The notes under the pieces are model-generated. The model was not told the DNA's origin. It searched no databases and worked only from the letters and a program-made list of their open reading frames with translations. DNA of 64,000 bases from Ridgeia piscesae (lineage: Eukaryota > Annelida > Polychaeta > Sabellida > Siboglinidae), in NCBI GenBank assembly GCA_025642075.2, contig JAODUO010000117.1, positions 199,501 to 263,500 of the forward strand, written 5' to 3'. Positions 34,801-48,606 of this stretch are shown here, in pieces; position 1 is the stretch's first letter; each line of letters starts with the position of its first letter. A program made the position numbers and the translations under genes.

Positions 34801-35724
34801 AGTTCAATGCTCTAGATCTAAGCGAGGGCACTCCACAACATTAGTGTAATTTCATGTACTTTACTATGTTGCAAAAAATGTGGGATTCTCCAATCTAAAA
34901 GTGACTGTAGTTGCGACATGGTTGTTTTATCGAAATGAACATAAGCAGTGTTTTACTGTATGAGAACGCAACAAGACATTTGTAACATCAGTACATTGCA
35001 CGTACAATGAAGCTTCACAATTAGTATCACTGGTAACAAAAGTAGCAGTTTGCCATGAGACAAATGTGTGGCTGATAAACAATTTGGTAGAAAGACTACA
35101 ACTGTGAAAAGAAAATGTGGAAAAGGATCAAGGAAGGAACACGGATCACCAAGAGCAGCCTTATAGGCCAGGACGTCCGACAAGCCGCGTTTAGGTGACA
35201 GGACTTCAATGCTGAAAAAGTATATCTTGCACAAACAAAATTACCAAGATCTGATGCTGGCATCTCGGGACTGTTTCAGTTATCTTACTTATCTAACTAC
35301 ATATTTTACCTTTTTATACACAAAGCGGAAACATTTGATACTACAGCAAAAATCAGCCGCATGTAAAATACACTATGAATGGCTGTTTAGTGACGAAACC
35401 AGTCCCAGCGGTAGCCGGCAACTGCAGTGCTCATCTCTACAAATAGTAACACACTGAGGACGCGCCCCGCACAGCTGTGCACATAACCAAACAGTTTGGC
35501 ACTTACTTACAGACAGACAGGGGCTTAATTAGAGACATGTCTGGCTGTCTTCAAGACTGTCCTGGCAGGTGACGGCCAAGATGGATAATTACAACTGATA
35601 AGACAGGTGGACATTAACAGGGGCCTGCTGGCCATTGGATTAACTGTCTACAGGGCTCATGTTCATAACTATGTTACACCCTATGTTAGGACTTACAACT
35701 GCTAGTGAGACAATAGGGATTAAT

Positions 35725-36275
35725 CAGTAGTCATTAAACAAAAGGATTAAATTAAATAAAAGAAATGAATCATTATTGATTAAATAAAAGGTTCAAATTA
35801 AATAAAAAAATGAATCATTATTGATTAAATAAAAGGTTCAAATTAAACAAAAGGAATGGATTGGTATTGATTAAATAAATGGTTCAATCTAAACAAAATG
35901 AATGGATCAGTATTAATGAAATAAATGGTTCAATCTAAACAAAAGGAATGGATCAGTATTGATTAATTAAAATGTTCAAATTAAACAAAATGATTGTATT
36001 AGTATTAATTAAACAAAAGGTTCAATATAAACAGGAACATATTAATTAAATTTAAAAAAAAAATTAAACACAAGGAACTGGTCAGTATTAATTAAATAAA
36101 AGGTTCCCATTAAACAAAAGGAACTTGTCACTATTAATTAAATAACATGTTCAAATTAAACACAAGAAACTGGTTAGTATTAATTACACAAAAGTTTCAA
36201 AAGGAATGGATTACTATTAATTAAACAAAAAGAATGGATCAGTACTAATTTAATAAAATGTTCAAATTACATGCA
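35725..36275. repeat. Degenerate ~46-bp AT-rich tandem repeat, about 11 copies
   Basis: Repeated phrase order 'attaaataaaaggttcaaat', 'taaacaaaaggaatgga', 'tcagtattgatt'. Units vary from about 44 to 50 bp and diverge strongly, so the array is old. Confidence 0.85.
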
Positions 36276-36771
36276 GGTCGACCTATATTACTGAAATATT
36301 GCCATTGTTGTGACTTACACAACTAACAGTGTGAAATCTTAAAAATTGGAAGCATAAACAAGATAGCTGAAAGTTTGCCACTGCAATAGAATCTCAACAC
36401 AGACTGCAGACTTAGGTCATCTACATGAAGGAACAATTTTGAAATCTCCCCACTAGCCAGCATTGCAGGGTCATTCATAAATGGTGACATTAATCTATTC
36501 ATACAACTGTAAGAGAGGGAAGGGGGACTGCATACCAATTATAAAGCTGTATGTTGTATTATTAATATGAATTGCATAACCATACTAAATGAAAATTAAG
36601 GTTTGTACAGATTGTACAAATGTATATGTCATTTACATGTAGCCTGTCACAACACTATTACACTCATACATCATGTCTATGAGTATGACATCTGGAAAAC
36701 TATCAACATTTTAAAGTACTAATTCAGAGAGGAAGGGTGTGGAAAAGACACATTGTGGATGACTCCTTACA

Positions 36772-37930
36772 TAAAAAGCCTTTGACAAAGTGCCACACCA
36801 AAGACTACTACTTAAACTAAAGGCCCATGGCATAGGAAATGGAATGATCAACTGGATAGAAAAATGGCTTATTGATAGAAGACAAAGAGTAGTAGTTGAT
36901 GGGGCGGTTTCAAACTGGAAAGCGGTTTTGAGTGGAGTACCGCAGGGATCAGTACTGGGACCTATTTTATTCTTAATATATATCAATGATTTGGATGATG
37001 ACATAACAAGCAAGGTGTTGAAGTTTGCGGACGACACAAAAGTGTTTAGGAAAATAAAAGTGATGCAGATAGACAGCATTTACAAGATGATCTTAATAAG
37101 TTGATAGAATGGTCTGAGAAGTGGCAAATGCTGTTTAATTTTGGAAAGTGTAAGTGCCTTCACACGGGACATGGGAATGAAGATGCACAATATACAATGG
37201 GTGATACTGTACTAAATACTACCTTAAAGGAAAAGGACTTAGGGTTAACTATTAGTGCTGACATGAAGGTATCAGAGCAGTGTGGAATTGCAGCAGCGAA
37301 GGGAAACCAAATTCTTGGATTAATTAGGCGAATATATAGTGTACAAAGAAAAAGAACTAATAATACTGCTGTATAAAACAATAGTTAGGCCTCACTTAGA
37401 ATATTGTATACAAGCATGGAGGCCATATCGCAGAAGGATATTGATATGCTAGAAAGAGTACAAAGGAGAGCAACCAAAATGATACCAAAACTCAGGAATA
37501 TTAGTTATGAAATGCGTCTAAACGAATGTGGTTTAACAACACTAGAAACCAGAAGATTGAGAGGAGATCAGATTGAGGTGTTTAAAATATTGAATGGATA
37601 TGAAAATATTGACAGAAATATTTTTTTCACAGTCAAGAGGAGAGAAGGACTAGAGGACATGGAGTTACATTAGCAAAGAAGCAGTGTAGACTAGATATTA
37701 GAAAATTTTCATTTTCACAAAGAACAGTAAACGAATGGAACAGATTATCAGCTGATTATGTAGGTGCTAGTAGTGTCAATATATTTAAAAATAAAATCGA
37801 CATATACCTAAGAAGGGTGGGGTATACTTAGATAGATAGGTTGGACTCTCGATAAGCCAAATGGCTTCCTAGTCCACCTGCCATCTAGAGTTGAATCTCT
37901 AGGTGGCAATCTTGTTAAATCTTGTTAAAT
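36772..37930 (+). pseudogene. Dead, 5'-truncated CR1-like LINE (reverse transcriptase)
   Basis: The plus strand encodes reverse transcriptase pieces: AFDKVPHQRLL; GVPQGSVLGPILFLIYINDL; and FADDTKVF with the catalytic Asp pair near 37030. Then follow the thumb-like IEWSEKWQMLFN, KCKCLHTG and KDLGLTIS, and the C-terminal ERVQRRATKMIP and RGDQIEVFKIL. Frame shifts near 37060, 37360 and 37430 break the ORF into three or four parts, so it is inactive. The 3' tail ends with two copies of 'aatcttgtta', as expected for CR1-group elements with short 3' repeats and no poly(A). The endonuclease domain is missing through 5' truncation. Confidence 0.88.
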
Positions 37931-38439
37931 ACCCATGAAGCATTTACTATAATACATAAAAGTCTAAGCGACAACTTGTTCACATTAGCGAGCACCCACT
38001 GCTGTTGGCAATAGTGATCCAGGCATTTACAAGTGACTAGATCAGATGTCCAGGCACCTGCACGGGATGTGGCTAGTAACAATGTATGCCTACCTGGTAC
38101 CTCAAGCCAAATCCTGCTTCAAACACCGTATGTTTTTCTCATGCATCTTGTCTTTTATTAATATCTACGAAGCATTTGTACTATAAGGTCTAACAACAAC
38201 AACAGAAGCTGATAAAGCAGCATTTTTTATACAGCGGCAATATGTCGATTTTTTTCAAATGTAATTAATTTATGCAAATTTAAGCAACAGTATATTGCCT
38301 TTTTAAACACTGTTTAAATATTTTTTTATTCAGGAGGGAATAATTAGAAATAAAAAATATAACATAAATGGTTTAAAACATTTATTGATAATGTTGATGA
38401 ACTGACACACTTTGACAAACAACATGCATTGGTTGACCA

Positions 38440-38668
38440 CAGGGCTTTATACAGAATAAAATATTTGCCAGGCACACCATTTTTGGTGAACTATTAAGCC
38501 AGTTTACAAACTTTAAATGTGTTTTGTGACCTGAAATGGACTACAAACACACATGTGACACCATTTGCACTAATTTATAAGGCATAACTGACAATATCTA
38601 TAATTTTTGAACTTTTTTGCGCCTTCATTTTTTTACCTGTCCACCCATATTTCTACCTGTCCAAAACA
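38440..38668 (+). mobile_element. MITE-like element, family A, copy 2 (3'-truncated)
   Basis: Begins CAGGGCTTTATACAG and carries the family body ('ggactacaaacacacatgtg', 'ggcataactg-caatatct', 'gtccacccatatttctacc'). It loses the right terminal repeat before the CA tract. Confidence 0.65.
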
Positions 38669-38877
38669 TAGCCTGGCATTGTTTCACATGAATGGCTCCT
38701 TATCATCTACCACCGTAATCATATACAATATCCTCTCTGAAGCACTGTGTGGCCAGTGTAATGTTCAGCAGAGTCCATCACCATCCACCTGTCTTTTACA
38801 CTTAGACAGGTAAAGTTGATCATGGACAGGTAAACATGACAATGGATGGGTACAAATTTAAGGAGCTTATTTCATTT

Positions 38878-39288
<411 letters not shown>

Positions 39289-39291
<3 letters not shown>

Positions 39292-39904
39292 GATTCCAGT
39301 GGCACAACCACCATTCACTTGGGCATTACAGTAGTGAGATGGGGGTATTACTCACCGACACCCTCCCTTCCCATGCCATATGACATATCAGTGTTGCTGA
39401 AACGGTTTGCTGCTTTATTGTGTTTCTACTTTACTTATAATTATGTAATTATTTCTTGCACTTCTAAACTCATGTATATGATCAACGACTCAAACGCGTA
39501 ATACTCAAATTAGTTTCTATTTTTACACTACCACACACACACCTAACTCACTCACTCACTCACTCACTCACTCACTCACTCACTCACTCACTCACTCACT
39601 CACTCACTCACTCACTCACTCACTCACTCACTCATCAACTCACTCACTCACTCACTCACTCACTCACTCACTCACTCACTCACCACTCACTCACTCACCA
39701 CCACACACACACACACACACACGCACGCACACACACACACACACACACACACCTAACTCACTCACTCATTCATTCAATCACTCACTCAATCACTCACTCA
39801 CTCACTCACTCACTCACTCACACACACCTAACTCACTCACTCACTCAATCACTCACTCACTCACTCACTCACTCACTCACTCACTCACTCACTCACCACC
39901 ACTC

Positions 39905-39981
<77 letters not shown>

Positions 39982-40350
39982 GATTCCAGTGGCACAACCA
40001 CCATTCACTTGGGCATTACAGTAGTGAGATGGGGGTATTACTCACCGACACCCTCCCTTCCCATGCCATATGACATATCAGTGTTGCTGAAATGGTTTGC
40101 TGCTTTATTGTGTTTCTACTTTACTTATAATTATGTAATTATTTCTTGCACTTCTAAACTCATGTATATGATCAATGACTCAAACGCGTAATACTCAAAT
40201 TAGTTTCTATTTTTACACTACCACACACACACCTAACTCACTCACTCACTCACTCACTCATTCAATCACTCACTCACTCACTCTCACTCACTCACTCACT
40301 CACTCACTCACTCACTCACTCACTCACTCACACACACAAAATGCACGCAC

Positions 40351-40401
<51 letters not shown>

Positions 40402-40592
40402 CTCACTCACTCATTCATTCAATCACTCACTCAATCACTCAATCACTCAATCACTCAATCACTCACTCACTCACACCACTCACTCACTCACACACACCTA
40501 ACTCACTCACTCACTCATCACTCACTCACTCACTCACTCACTCACTCACTCACTCAATCACTCACTCACTCACTCACTCACTCACTCACTCA

Positions 40593-40636
<44 letters not shown>

Positions 40637-40650
40637 CCACACACACACAC
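39289..40650 (+). repeat. Tandem ~690-bp duplication containing CA and CACT tracts
   Basis: The stretch from 'ctgcgattccagtggcacaa' at 39289 through 'gcgtaatactcaaattagtt' recurs at 39979 with only a few substitutions (gaaacgg/gaaatgg, caacgac/caatgac) over about 240 bp. Each copy is followed by (CACT)n mixed with (CA)n. This is a recent tandem duplication whose ends are microsatellites. Confidence 0.9.
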
Positions 40651-40656
40651 AAACAT

Positions 40657-40920
40657 CAGGGCCTTATGCAGGATTACATTTTGGTCAGTCATACATTTGT
40701 TTGGTGGACACGTCAATGTTAACTTATAATCCATCATATACATACAAGCAGTTGAGATGTGATTTTCAAAGCATAGCTGACAATGTCTGGTTTTGAAAGA
40801 CCTTTTTGCCCTTTCATTTTTTTATCCATCCAGCACCTGTCAACCGATATTTCTACCAGACCACAACGGGTTTTATCTGTCCAAATGACGGGTGGATGAG
40901 TCTCTCTATACAACGCTATG
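40657..40920 (+). mobile_element. MITE-like element, family A, copy 3
   Basis: Runs from CAGGGCCTTATGCAGGA to CTCTCTATACAACGCTATG, with the family body and the CCAAATGACGGGTGGA motif also found in copy 1. A middle segment is shortened. Confidence 0.65.
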
Positions 40921-41216
40921 GCACAAATATATTTACCAAGAAATTACTGGACTTGCAAAAATTGTACACTGCATAAAGACCTGTCTGTCAGACAGTGTCA
41001 CCCAACAGACTTTAAGTGAGAGACATCAAAGTGACGGTGCTGGATCTGTTACCTGGAATCCCAGTCTCAAGACAGGTGATAATAGCATTAGCAGCAGATC
41101 AACTTAATCCACTGTATTTCATCCCACTTGCTGCAGGAACCAGGTGCACAACACGAAAGACCTTGCAGTTGACTCTACTGCCGCTGCTGTCCATAGCTTC
41201 ATGCAGAATGGATTGG

Positions 41217-41444
41217 TAAAGCCTATTTTGGACGTGTAGAAATATGAGTGGACTGGTAAAAAAAGTCTTCAAGAATCATAGATATTGTCAGTTATGCCTT
41301 AGAAATGAGTTTAAATGGTGTCACATGTGTGTTTGTAGTCCATTTCAGGTCAAAAAACACATTTAAAGTTTGTAAACTGGCTTAACAGTTGATGTACACA
41401 CAAAAAAAGTGACTGGCAAGGATCTGATCCTGCATAAAGCCTTG
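41217..41444 (-). mobile_element. MITE-like element, family A, copy 4
   Basis: Reverse orientation: ends 'atcctgcataaagccttg', the inverse of the family head, and contains 'cacatgtgtgtttgtagtcc', the inverse of the family body. It is nearly back-to-back with copy 5. Confidence 0.65.
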
Positions 41445-41451
41445 CTGCTGT

Positions 41452-41583
41452 CCAAGGCTTTATGTAGGGTCTAATAGTTGTCAATACACAGAAGCCAGTG
41501 CAGATGTGGACACTCCACAAACTTACCCAATAAATCATGCATACACAAGTCAGTGACAATTGTGACATGGGGCATTTGCAACT

Positions 41584-41656
<73 letters not shown>

Positions 41657-41757
41657 TATTTACTCCTCAATTTCTTATCTCTCCAGCCATACATTTTACA
41701 TGTCCAAAAATGGAGTTTACCTGTGTACATAATGGGCAGATGGGGCTCTAATTCTCT
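41452..41757 (+). mobile_element. MITE-like element, family A, copy 5, split by (TA)n
   Basis: Head 'aaggctttatgtagggtct' at 41455 and a tail with 'acatgtccaaaaatgga...cctgtgtac'. The centre is replaced by a TA tract of about 67 bp at 41587-41653. Confidence 0.45.
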
Positions 41758-42127
41758 CTAATTAATGCTGTGTAGATATATCTTCAGAGATTATGTCAAC
41801 TAAGTTCTGGTCCTTCAGATACCTTAAGCATTATAGTTATAAGTTTTCTGTCAAATGTTTTTTGTGTTTTCTTATTAACCTGGCATACAGTAATATATTA
41901 ACTTATTAATTAATTATTATATTAAGCATAAACAAATAGAAATTATAGATAGCAGATAACAAATGAGTGATAGAGACAGCATTTTATCCTTCAAGTTTAA
42001 TCTACTTATTACAAGTTAATATAAACCAAACCTTTATAAAGGACATTCTAAGTTAGTAAAAGCAAAGAGCAAGAGTTCTTATCCTACCCTGGATTTGACT
42101 GTGTGAGAGATTACCATTTCTCCAGAT

Positions 42128-42250
42128 CATGAAGATGAATGAATGGATAGATGAATGGATGGATGTATGGATGGATGGATGGATGGATGGATGGATGGAT
42201 GGATGGATGGATGGATGGATGGATGGATGAATGGATGAATGAAATGATGA
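42128..42250. repeat. (GGAT)n microsatellite
   Basis: About 25 GGAT units with GAAT variants at both edges. Confidence 0.95.
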
Positions 42251-43375
42251 ATGAATGGAATGAGTGACTGAGCGAATCAAGTTTATTTCCAAGTGGAAAA
42301 AACAAAGAAAAGGTCTCAATATACAATAATTAATATAAGCATTTACACAATACACATTGAAATGGAGGAAGATAGGAGCGCTGTATTTATCAATCACTAC
42401 CCCCAACTCTATCAATACTTGTGTTAGTTGTATAATATAAAACGTGCTACAGCCTTGAAATACATCTTGTCATGCACATTGCAATCATTTGATGAGGTTT
42501 TTTTAGGCTAACCTATTATATTTATCATGTCCACAGTTCATTACATCACAGTGTACAATAAGTATAATTAAATAGAATTGAGTAAAGAAAATGGAAAATA
42601 AAATGAAATTTGGAAGTCAAATAAGTAGGACAAAAGGGAGGTTTTTTTTACTTTGGTAAAAATTAAAAACAAATAGCTAGAACAAGAACATAGAAGATTC
42701 ACTGCCCACATGAACAGTTCAAGACTGGATTGAAGATCAGTAATATACAGGCTCGCGTGGCATCAAGTACATCAAATGTACTCTGTATGGTACAGTAGGG
42801 TACACGAGGGGAGGAGGGAAGGGACAGAAAGTTCACTAGTTTCTAAGTGAGTCACTCTAACCATGAGGTTGAACCTTGTGAACTCTAAATAAATAATTAA
42901 ACAGAATAGAAGCAAACATTTTACCATGTTTGCCTGAAAGAATAAATTGCATTAAAATCATTGATCACTGAAATAATAATAATTTTCTGTAAATAACTCA
43001 GCACTATGAATGAACTTGCTTGCGTGTACTGTCAGTTTGTGTACATTTTTTGCACAGATCAATTATGTCTTGCCAGTTCATGTCTGTGTGTGTCACTGTG
43101 TACTGTGTATGCTGTTAGCTCTCAGGATCAGATTACTAGAGATCTCCAGATGGATCATTGAGGACACACAACAGCTACACTGAATTGGAATTAACTAATC
43201 ATGATAAGTGCACTTGAGACCTGTAGCTGTACATACAATGTCTTCTACACTCTAAACATTAATCAGGCTTGTTTTTTTGCCTACCTAAGCTGTGATTTAA
43301 CTACTTAAGTAAAGAATGTATATTATTAAATATGTGTATATGATTATAGTGTGTGTGCGTGTGTGTGCTGGTGCG

Positions 43376-43378
43376 TGC

Positions 43379-43451
<73 letters not shown>

Positions 43452-43470
43452 GTGCGTGCGCGCGTGCGTG
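43376..43470. repeat. (TGCG)n microsatellite
   Basis: Roughly 20 TGCG tetramers, with CG-rich variants at the right end. It is notable for CpG density in an AT-rich intron and for alternating purine-pyrimidine sequence. Confidence 0.95.
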
Positions 43471-43854
43471 TAACTTATCAAAATTGGATATATTTCTGTT
43501 AGAATAACATTTAATGTAGGTTTAATTTAAATGGATACATGGCATGAACAAGATATGAAAGTACAAAACCATGATTTTGTTTTAAAACATAAATGAAATT
43601 AATTAAACTTTTACAAATAATATAATATTATACATGCACGATATTCCCAAGCATGGCCTATGTAATTTCATATAACACTCATTGGATTGGAAACCCAGTA
43701 ATTCACTGTTCACTATTATATTAATTGATTTTGAATCATCCAATTAATATAACAATAAAATAGATTCGCTATTGTTAATTTAAATAACAATTTGTAAGCT
43801 AATATAATTAATGTAAGTATAACAAGCCTACCACTGTCTGTCGTTTGCACTTAC

Positions 43855-44019
43855 CATTAGACTCATACTGCGCCTGCTCATATCGATTCTACAGGCATCA
43901 TCAAAGGTCGATCCGAGTGAGACGTCGTCTCCCGCTCCCATGGCCAAGGCAGACCCTAAACCCATTAGTGGAGTATCATCTCCCATCTTCATGAGCTCGT
44001 AATTTCCTTCAGCAGACAT
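43855..44019 (-). CDS. Exon 1 (start exon) of minus-strand gene
   Basis: ATG at 44019, with A at -3, opens 55 codons (MSAEGNYELMKMGDDTPL... RRSMSLM), and the exon ends ATG|GTAAGT after 43855, phase 0. The next exon at 31950 continues in frame. The peptide is Met/Gly/Asp-rich and lacks a signal peptide or membrane helix. RRSMS gives a basophilic kinase site. Upstream sequence (44020-44480) is CpG-richer than the introns, consistent with a promoter. Family unrecognised from this exon alone. Confidence 0.7.
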
Positions 44020-45186
44020 CTTACTTTCTCACCACACCGGGTTGCCCAAACCACTGACAACAAGCGATAGACCAGGCAGATAAAGAAATTAAATTCCAGG
44101 ATGTTTGACAGACATCTTCAGGCACTTCTCGACGGCGCTGGTGCCTCTCTCGCCCCGCAAAACGCGACTGCACCGAGGCCGTTGTTCCCCTTCAGCCGTG
44201 AATAGTGTCATTCTTGAATGAAAATTACCGCACTACCAATACGCACTTAATATATTGGAGTATAACAAGCAACTGCTCTTGGAACAATGCGTACAATAAC
44301 ACCAGATAAAGGGTGCAGCTATCTTCGTTTCGCTCGGATTATCATGAATAGTTTTTCTATGTGCGAAAATAGGCGCGTTGCAGTCCAGTAAGTAATGCTA
44401 ATAACGATCACTAGTCGGCAGCACTTACGATGGTAAAGCGCGAAGACGCAAGCGGCGACGATTTCGTGTTCTCTTTGTATCGGTTTGTTTATTTGTTGGT
44501 CAGCAAACTTAAAATATGTACACAACAGCTATATGAGTGACAATTGATAGCTCTGGAATTAAATTTCGCTTTTATGTCATTCTATATAAACTCGTTCCAG
44601 ACCAACGTAATGTACCATCAACTGATCAAGACATCATTCAAGTGGCTCAAACGTTTGGCGGCGTTAATCATGGCGTAGTAACTTGGTGGATGTGAACGCA
44701 GCTTTGCTCCCGGTAATAAATCCGGTGAAATTGGTAATTGTAGCATAATATTTCACTATAAGCATAACAACATAGATAGCAGATAACCAGATGTAGTCAT
44801 TGTTAATATGCAAGTGACAGGACTGCAACACGATAAAGAAATGATTTCGTGTCTTCTTCCTTTCACCTAAATAAAAATTTCTACAGTAAAAAAAAACTAG
44901 CAGGGGAGTGGGGTGGATGTCTACTGAAGTTTGGTCTGTGTTGACTGTTCTGTTGTCTGTTGACTTGATACTTCACTTGAGTGATGTCTCCGGAGACAGT
45001 CAGACTGAGTTCAGTTCACCTTGCAGTCACTGAGTCAGTTTTGTCTAATGTTTGGCTTTGAGACGAGTCTTGTTACTTGTTGACTGGTCTGTTGTTTGTT
45101 GGCAGCTTGTTGACTGGTCTGTTGTTTGTTGGCAGTGTCTGTGATTATCAGCCTTCTGTGACATCACTAGCTTGTCTAAAGACAAA
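44020..45186. promoter_or_regulatory. Probable bidirectional promoter between the two genes
   Basis: The minus-strand start codon (44019) and the inferred 5' noncoding exon of the plus-strand CLC gene lie head to head within about 1.1 kb. The segment 44090-44480 is enriched in CpG (ggcgctgg, cgcgactg, gcgcgaagacgc). On the plus side an AAG|GTGAGT donor at 45186/45187 could end a 5'UTR exon, because the first coding exon (47764) starts with a 3' splice site. A perfect 30-bp duplication (cttgttgactggtctgtt...) lies at about 45076-45135. Confidence 0.4.
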
Positions 45187-46039
45187 GGTGAGTCAAGACT
45201 CGCACGTACAGTCATAGACATAGTACGTAGTCTATATAGGTACTACCAGAGCTGTTAGACAGGAGCTGATGTACTTCCCCCACAATGGGACCAAAAGCGT
45301 TCTATCTTGCACACAGATCTCGCTCAATCTCAGATGTCTCGTTGATTTAGTATGGTATCAAAAAATCAGTATTTCAGTTTTGATCCCATCCATGTGAGGG
45401 TGCTGTGTGTCTGAAGAGACCCAGCTCTAATGTATTACGTCTGGTACAACCAGTAACGTTTTTGCAGACTGAATATAGGGCACATCTTAGCCTTAGATCT
45501 TATATTTCTAAATACTCCACAGACCACATAGCCCCTTCTGGGGCTATTGCAGTGGGGTGTGTGAGACTGAATTTGGAAGAAAAATTTAATTTCTCCGTCT
45601 ATACCAATGCTAGATAGTCTGGTCAGGTCGGCTGGTATTGATAGCATATTGAAATGGGTGCAGTGTGGGTAGGCTTAACACTTCTGGTGGAGTAGATTCT
45701 AGGCTCTTATGACTCTAATGTATAGGAGTATGCATATGTATTCATGCGTGCATGTATTCATTGGGATCACTGTTTCATGTACAGGAGCATGGGATTATGA
45801 CGTGTTGCAGTAGGGTGATGTTTAGAAGGTTGTGTTTTATCTTGTAAAAAATGTGAGGTGGTGTTGTAATCATTGCCTTTCCAGTGTCCCATCCAAAGTA
45901 GTTGTACATACTTTACATACAGTGAATAGGGATGTCAATAATAATTGTTTTAATTCAACTTAAAATTTGGTTTATTTAGGATATGGCAATATGACATAAA
46001 CATAGCCAGAAGCATAGAGAAATAGCTTGACAAGTGAAA

Positions 46040-46219
46040 TAGTTTTAAAATCAGTCAGGTACTTTTCAATCAAGATGATATTTATGGAACATAAAAAATT
46101 ATGCCTAGAAAGTCATACATTATAGTTTTATCAATCAGTCAGTTACTTTTCAATCACGAAGATCTTTATGGAACATAAATAATTATGCCTAGAAAGCCAG
46201 ACATTATAGTTTTATCAAC
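46040..46219. repeat. Direct duplication of ~88 bp
   Basis: 'atagtttta...tcagtcag-tacttttcaatca...tttatggaacataaa...attatgcctagaaag' occurs twice in tandem with about 90% identity. Confidence 0.9.
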
Positions 46220-46938
46220 TGCTACTTGTAATTGAGTGTTATGATGCTTTGTAATTAACAATTGTAATTGATGTCATGTCCTCAGATCAAAGAACAGCAA
46301 GCCGGTTGTGAACCTGATAAAGTGTTTCTTGACATTAGCATTTTTCTGTCTTGAAGCAATACAAGTTTTCACCTTTCTATTTGGTGGGAAATATGCATCA
46401 ATGCTATGCTTTGAGTTTATTGCACATTAATCACTAATGCATGCAGTGATGATGTGTTTAGTGGTTAACACTTTTATTAACAATATTGAAGTTTGTTTTT
46501 TGGGGATTTGAAATGAGGACAGACTTACTGTAGGATATTTGCTGGTTGGCAATAAAGTATTCTGCAAAGAAAGAATGCCTTTGTTCATAACAGTGTTGGA
46601 CAACTATAATCACTCCTTTTAAGTTAACCTTGTGTGCATGCTTATCAAGTTAGAGGTTTACACTGAACAAAAATTAAATCATTTCTAATAAACCTTCACC
46701 AGATCCATGGGCATGTGACCCCCTACACCTTTGTACTTTGTTATTTTCTCTAGACTTTTGAATATGCCCATTCCATGCCCTACCCTTAGACCTTTGTTTT
46801 TAGTCCATGTTTTTTGGAGAACCTCAAATAACCAAAACTTGGTAATACTGATCAGCACGTAATCATTAATAATTCTGCAAAAGTAAACCTGCCTACATTG
46901 CCCTACAAACTAGTTTAAATGTGTGCTAAAATCAGTGT

Positions 46939-47415
46939 CATCCACCCCACCCTATCATCCATCCCACCCTGTCATCCACCCCACCCTGTCATCCACCTCA
47001 CCCTATCATCCACCCCACCCTGTCATCCACCCAATCCTGTCATCCACCCCACCCTGTTATCCACCCCACCCTGTCATCCACCCCACCCTGTCATCCACCC
47101 CATCCTGTCATCCAACCCACCCTGCCACTTACCCCACCCTGTTATCCACACCACCATGTCATCCAGTCCACCCTGTCAACCACCCCACCCTGTCCAACCA
47201 ACCCTGTCATCCACCCCACCCTGTCATCCATCCCACCCTGTCATCCACCCGACCTTATCATCAACCCCACCCTGTCACCCACCCAACCTTATCATCCACC
47301 CCACCCTGTCTCAGCCACCACACACTGTCATCCACCTGACCACCCACCCTGTTATCAACACCACCCTGTCATCCACACCACCCTGTCATCCACCCCACAT
47401 TGTCATCCACCTCAC
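46939..47415. repeat. 17-bp minisatellite (CCACCCTGTCATCCACC), about 27 copies
   Basis: Units of 'caccccaccctgtcatc' with small variants. Pro/His/Ser-rich ORFs (up to 166 codons) result from the repeat and have no other support. It lies in the first intron of the CLC gene, 350 bp before the first coding exon. Confidence 0.93.
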
Positions 47416-47789
47416 CTAATAGTCAATCAATCCTTTCCAAGAAGTAGCCACAGTAATTCTAAATCATTAACACATTGATAATTTTGTTGGATTTGCCCCT
47501 CTCCTCAACTGCTGCAGCAGCCAGTGGGTATGAATTTGTCAGGGCAATATCATCTTGTCCCATTGTACAAGTACCTGGACAACATACTTGTCTGACCAGC
47601 AGAGAAATGTTCCTGTCGAGCTCTGGAACATAAGATTTATGGAACGTCCCAACATTTTCTTTGCAATTCTGTGTAGATTCCAGTGTATGTAATTATAAAA
47701 TGCACACATTTTTCACAATTAATTGAACTTTACTATTGTTCATATCTGCACACATATTTTCAGCAAGAAGAATCTAGTAAGAAGAAACC

Positions 47790-47927
47790 ATGGAAAACAA
47801 AGGATCTTCAGGAAGTCTTCAAGTTGATTACTCAACAAATTTTTTAAAGAAAAGGAGAAAAGCTACAGTTCCTGGACTTGTAGATGATGAAGATGATGTT
47901 GTTTATGGCTCCGCCGTTATTACGAAG
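47790..47927 (+). CDS. CLCN6/7-like: CLC exchanger, first coding exon (residues 1-46)
   Basis: A TATTTTCAG acceptor ends at 47763. The ATG at 47790 (context AAACCATGG, near-ideal) is preceded by an in-frame TAA, so it is the start. The exon encodes 46 residues, MENKGSSGSL... ending YGSAVITK, and leaves in phase 0 at AAG|GTGGCT, a weaker donor. The peptide has a basic patch (LKKRRKA) and an acidic run (DDEDD), typical of the cytosolic N-terminus of endosomal/lysosomal CLC proteins. The acceptor before the ATG implies a separate upstream noncoding exon. Confidence 0.82.
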
Positions 47928-48519
47928 GTGGCTGGATAAGTGATTACATGCTTATTAATTTATCATTTCTGTATAACTTTTGAAGATAAACTACCAGGTA
48001 ACCATTTTTTCTTAGTCTTTTCTAAGGATACCAAACAATACTCCAAACCAAAATAATTAAGTTTATACATTATTTAGTAACATGTCTATGCTTCTAGAAA
48101 CAACAAAACATGTAAAAATTGCAATTTTATTTAATTCTCTGAAAAAAAGAAATTCTATGTCTAAGAATAAATATATTATTGACATTTCTGGGGGATTATT
48201 TTGTAAACAAATGCATATTAAGTTACATCTTCTTAAACATGTAGCTGTGTTGAAAGACAGGTAAAACAGGTCATGTATTTTTAGTCAAGTTCATATGCCA
48301 AATTATAGACGTATCAGGTTTTTTATATAAAAAGTTACATTATGTAATACTTCCTGGTTGTTTTTGATAACAAAATAAAAAAAAAGATATGTGTCACTTT
48401 AAAATGCAACATTACAAACTCTCACACACAAGTGATTGCACATGTCTGGCATTTATCTTTATTCTGTCGCAGAATCAACAAAAGTAACGCTTGTATTTGG
48501 TAATGTAACAACTGCATTG

Positions 48520-48606
48520 CAGTTATAAAATTATAATACAACAACGTACTTATGAGAATAACCAGTTATAAAATTATAATACAACAACATACTTATGAGA
48601 ATAATC
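48520..48606. repeat. Direct duplication of 43 bp
   Basis: 'cagttataaaattataatac...tacttatgagaataa' occurs twice in tandem with one mismatch, in the intron after the first coding exon. Confidence 0.9.

Noticed and set aside
46919..47419. 166-codon Pro/His/Ser-rich ORF
   Set aside because: It coincides with the 17-bp minisatellite and exists in two overlapping frames, so it reflects the repeat and not a gene.
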